From contig JAISRF010000163.1 in assembly GCA_031273775.1 (NCBI GenBank), positions 1 to 6,504 on the forward strand: 6,504 nucleotides of DNA. Direction: 5' to 3'. The position numbers were made by a program, and so were the translations under genes. This DNA comes from Oscillospiraceae bacterium (lineage in GTDB: Bacteria; Bacillota; Clostridia; Oscillospirales; Acutalibacteraceae). Under the pieces are notes generated by a model, which did not search any database, was not told the DNA's origin, and saw only the letters and a program-made list of their open reading frames with translations. This document shows positions 6,473 through 6,504 of this stretch, piece after piece; position 1 is the first letter of the stretch; every line of letters begins with the position of its first letter.

Positions 6473-6504
6473 AGCCGCGGGCTGCCGCGCAAGGGACTTT
6501 CAAA

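Noticed and set aside
1..6504. Signs of a prophage or mobile element (DnaC/IstB-like ATPase, DnaD-like protein)
   Set aside because: These families occur in phages and transposons, but no transposase, integrase, phage structural gene or terminal repeat is visible, and the neighbours (bofA, secA) are core chromosomal genes.

Overview
The window looks like chromosomal DNA from an endospore-forming member of the Bacillota, class Clostridia, most probably near the Oscillospiraceae/Ruminococcaceae. The evidence is a clostridial-type protein with two DnaD modules next to a DnaC/DnaI-type helicase loader, a BofA-family sporulation protein, and a SecA with the zinc-binding C-terminal tail. AGGAG-like ribosome binding sites and moderately GC-rich coding sequence fit the same placement. 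The lineage is inferred from protein families and recalled similarity, not from a search.

Layout. Positions 22-999 and 1004-2047 (+) form a two-gene replication unit: a DnaD-domain protein, then, 4 nt later, an AAA+ helicase loader. Positions 2044-2310 (-) encode a small BofA-family membrane protein. It meets the loader gene tail to tail with a 4-bp overlap of stop codons, and its likely intrinsic terminator (2002-2029, -) lies inside the end of the loader gene. Positions 2311-2522 are a divergent intergenic region with a GC-rich hairpin, an AT-rich imperfect palindrome or short-repeat tract, and no convincing vegetative promoter. Positions 2523-3611 (+) encode a membrane protein of unknown function with an N-terminal prokaryotic RING-like finger, a second zinc ribbon and a C-terminal membrane region. 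Positions 3612-3721 hold a probable extended -10 promoter and a strong ribosome binding site for secA (3722-6463, +). The last 41 bases after secA contain short GC-rich inverted repeats and the start of what may be a terminator cut by the window edge.

How the genes relate. The first two genes are expected to act together in loading the replicative helicase. BofA would act in the mother cell during sporulation. SecA is the housekeeping motor of protein export. The RING/zinc-ribbon membrane protein is the only gene with no assignable role. I see no mobile element, CRISPR array, tRNA or rRNA, and no clear evidence of a new multi-gene system. The most useful observations are the terminator nested in the opposite gene, the structured repeat before the RING-protein gene, and that uncharacterised protein itself.
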